Made by a program: the position numbers and the translations under genes. DNA of 5,329 nt from Thermodesulfobacteriota bacterium (GTDB lineage: Bacteria; Desulfobacterota; S145-22), in contig JANTFN010000142.1 of NCBI GenBank assembly GCA_024763435.1, positions 1 through 5,329 of the forward strand, written 5' to 3'. The notes beneath the pieces were generated by a model, which made no database searches, was not told the DNA's origin, and was given only the letters and a program-made list of their open reading frames with translations. This document shows positions 5,309 through 5,329 of the stretch, piece by piece (positions within the stretch are counted from its first letter, which is position 1; every line of letters starts with the position of its first letter).

Positions 5309-5318
5309 CTCCTCCTTT
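5309..5318 (-). promoter_or_regulatory. Strong ribosome-binding site of the lipoprotein gene
   Basis: AAAGGAGGAG on the minus strand contains the full AGGAGG core, five bases before ATG 5303-5305. It fixes this start and suggests efficient translation. Confidence 0.9.
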
Positions 5319-5329
5319 CGTGTGATGTT

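Overview
The window looks like ordinary chromosome from a Gram-negative bacterium. A Deltaproteobacterium (Desulfobacterota) is my best guess. The guess rests on three things: a moderate-GC base composition, a PilZ protein of a type I associate with that group, and a small lipoprotein with the Cys-plus-poly-Gly start common there. This is inference from protein style, not a database result.

Layout from left to right. (1) Positions 1-259, minus strand: the N-terminal 86 residues of an AMP-binding acyl-CoA synthetase/ligase whose remainder lies outside the window. It has a candidate promoter at 300-326 with a small inverted repeat in its spacer. (2) Positions 454-530, plus strand: a complete tRNA-Pro with anticodon CGG and an encoded CCA end. 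It is preceded by a 15-bp tandem repeat containing a GGTGTC/GACACC palindrome. (3) Positions 717-1070, plus strand: a single-domain PilZ protein with a GTG start. (4) Positions 1077-1448, minus strand: a stand-alone CheY-like receiver protein, convergent with the PilZ gene. Only six bases separate the two stop codons, and a short hairpin spans the junction. The receiver gene has a very good sigma-70-type promoter at 1615-1642 and a leader of about 160 nt. (5) Positions 1773-4532, minus strand: full-length isoleucyl-tRNA synthetase (ileS), with its own promoter candidate and a good intrinsic terminator. (6) Positions 4835-5305, minus strand: a small predicted lipoprotein of unknown function, followed by a 12-bp perfect hairpin that probably ends its transcript.

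From ileS to the receiver gene, each minus-strand gene appears to be its own transcription unit. The genes do not form an obvious operon or pathway: ileS and tRNA-Pro serve translation, the ligase fragment serves acyl-CoA metabolism, and the lipoprotein has no assigned role. The only pair that invites a functional link is PilZ (typically a cyclic-di-GMP receptor) and the receiver protein (phosphorelay output). They are convergent rather than co-transcribed, so the link is weak.

I found no mobile element, CRISPR array, toxin-antitoxin pair, phage gene or recognisable new system. The most interesting items are small ones: the tandem palindromic repeat at the tRNA promoter, the inverted repeat inside the ligase promoter, the long leader of the receiver gene without a Shine-Dalgarno, and the altered acidic pocket of the receiver domain.
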